A model generated the notes under the pieces. That model was not told where the DNA came from. It made no database searches and worked only from the letters and a program-made list of their open reading frames with translations. Below are positions 6,678 through 7,728 of a stretch of DNA of 7,728 bases, piece by piece. Numbering within the stretch: the stretch's first letter is position 1; every line of letters starts with the position of its first letter. The stretch comes from Burkholderiales bacterium (lineage in GTDB: Bacteria; Pseudomonadota; Gammaproteobacteria; Burkholderiales; JACMKV01). The stretch is from NCBI GenBank assembly GCA_014379915.1, contig JACMKV010000112.1:1-7728 (forward strand), read 5' to 3'. A program made the position numbers and the translations under genes.

Positions 6678-7728
6678 GCGATGAAATACTAGTCAATGTA
6701 ACGCCGCAGGAAACGCGCGTCGCCGTCATGGAAGAAGGCGTCGTGCAAGAACTTCACATCGAAAGATCCAGCAGCCGCGGCCTGGTCGGGAACATATACG
6801 ACGGCCGCGTTTCGCGAGTTTTGCCCGGTATGCAATCGGCATTTATCGATATCGGACTCGAGCGCGCCGCGTTTTTGCACGTCGCCGATATCTGGGGACA
6901 GCGCCATAACGGGCAAATCGAGAAGCCGATCGAGAAGCTGCTGCACGAAGGCCAGGGCATTCTGGTCCAGGTCATCAAGGATCCGATCGGCAGCAAGGGC
7001 GCCCGCCTGTCGACGCAAATCAGCATCGCCGGGCGGTTGCTGGTTTATCTGCCGCAGCAATCGTATATCGGTATCTCGCAACGCATCGAAAACGAGACTG
7101 AGCGCGAACTGCTGCGCGAAAAACTCCAGCAACTGATACCGCCCGGCGAATCCGGCGGCTTCATCATCCGCACCATGGCCGAAACCGCGACCGAGCGCGA
7201 ACTCGCCGCAGACATCCAATATCTGCGCAAGTTGTGGACGGGTATCGGCGACCAATCGCAGCGCATCGGCGCACCCAGCCTGCTGTACCAGGATTTGAAC
7301 CTCAGCGAGCGCGTGTTGCGCGATTTCGTGCGCGATGACACGGTGCGCGTCGTAATCGATTCGCGTGAGACGTTCGAGAAGGTCCACCTGTTCGCCAGTA
7401 CTTACATGGGCAACGTAGTCGAACGGCTCGAACACTACGTCGGCGAGCGTCCGCTGTACACGCTGTATGGCGTCGAAGAGGAAATCGAGCGCGCGCTGGC
7501 GCGCCGGGTGAATCTGAAGTCTGGCGGATATCTGATTATCGATCAGACCGAGGCCTTGACCACGGTAGACGTGAATACCGGCGGCTTTGTCGGCGGCCGC
7601 AACTTCGATGACACCATCTACAAAACCAACCTCGAGGCAGCGCACGTAATTGCCCGTCAGCTGCGTCTGCGCAATCTGGGCGGCATCATCATTATCGATT
7701 TCATCGATATGGAAAGCGCCGAGCATCA
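6674..7728 (+). CDS. rng: Ribonuclease G, N-terminal part (runs off the window)
   Basis: RNase G is an endoribonuclease that matures the 5' end of 16S rRNA and degrades some mRNAs. About 351 codons are visible of a usual length near 490; the 3' end is cut by the window. The N-terminus MSDEILVNVTPQETRVAV is characteristic of RNase G rather than RNase E. The S1 RNA-binding region (about 37-125) holds GNIYDGRVSRVLPGMQSAFI and ERAAFLHV. The 5'-sensor and RNase H-like regions follow, and the DNase I-like active site shows D299 in VDVNTGG and D342 in IIDFIDM. Their spacing of 43 equals that of the Mg-binding D303 and D346 in E. coli RNase E. The zinc-link CPxC motif would lie beyond the window. The start is GTG at 6674, overlapping the maf stop as GTGA. 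RNase G versus a short RNase E is settled mainly by the N-terminus and the maf neighbour. Confidence 0.96.
   Translation, partial: MSDEILVNVTPQETRVAVMEEGVVQELHIERSSSRGLVGNIYDGRVSRVLPGMQSAFIDIGLERAAFLHVADIWGQRHNGQIEKPIEKLLHEGQGILVQVIKDPIGSKGARLSTQISIAGRLLVYLPQQSYIGISQRIENETERELLREKLQQLIPPGESGGFIIRTMAETATERELAADIQYLRKLWTGIGDQSQRIGAPSLLYQDLNLSERVLRDFVRDDTVRVVIDSRETFEKVHLFASTYMGNVVERLEHYVGERPLYTLYGVEEEIERALARRVNLKSGGYLIIDQTEALTTVDVNTGGFVGGRNFDDTIYKTNLEAAHVIARQLRLRNLGGIIIIDFIDMESAEH

Noticed and set aside
6689..7726. 345-codon open frame on the - strand opposite rng
   Set aside because: The + strand clearly encodes RNase G with its active-site residues through the whole stretch. The antisense frame is an effect of codon bias in GC-rich coding DNA.
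1..7728. A novel defence, mobile or biosynthetic system
   Set aside because: Every long gene is a well-known housekeeping family with intact motifs. There are no transposases, phage genes, direct-repeat arrays or unexplained gene-sized stretches.

Overview
The window looks like an ordinary chromosomal segment of a Gram-negative bacterium, most likely a betaproteobacterium. This is an inference from three things: GC-rich coding sequence with a strong preference for G/C at third positions, the homodimeric AceE-type pyruvate dehydrogenase E1, and the gene order nadD-rsfS-rlmH-maf-rng, which is a familiar betaproteobacterial housekeeping cluster. All seven genes lie on the + strand and are closely packed. 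I see no mobile element, tRNA, rRNA, CRISPR array or sign of recent transfer.

Layout. Positions 1-318 are non-coding: a series of small hairpins (58-177), then a near-consensus sigma-70 promoter (TTGGCA, 17 bp, TATAAT; 247-275) with an inverted repeat over the expected transcription start (277-299). Next come aceE (319-3012) and aceF (3038-4366), the E1 and E2 subunits of pyruvate dehydrogenase. No E3 (lpd) gene follows. After 55 bases the housekeeping cluster begins: nadD (about 4422-5159), rsfS (5167-5520), rlmH (5527-6006), maf (6057-6677) and rng (6674 to the window end, truncated). Gaps are 7, 6 and 50 bases, then a 4-base GTGA overlap, so these genes are probably co-transcribed. I see no terminator between aceF and nadD, so read-through from the aceE promoter is possible.

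Function. AceE and AceF convert pyruvate to acetyl-CoA and feed the TCA cycle. NadD makes the NAD precursor nicotinate adenine dinucleotide, and NAD+ is the final electron acceptor of the PDH reaction. RsfS silences idle 50S subunits, RlmH methylates 23S rRNA in the assembled ribosome, Maf hydrolyses non-canonical or excess nucleotides, and RNase G matures 16S rRNA 5' ends and decays mRNA. The second half is therefore largely about ribosome and RNA housekeeping.

I did not find a credible undescribed system here. The points worth a second look are modest: the structured region upstream of aceE, the operator-like repeat at its promoter, the joining of a lpd-less aceEF pair to the nadD cluster, and the unusual N-terminus of NadD.
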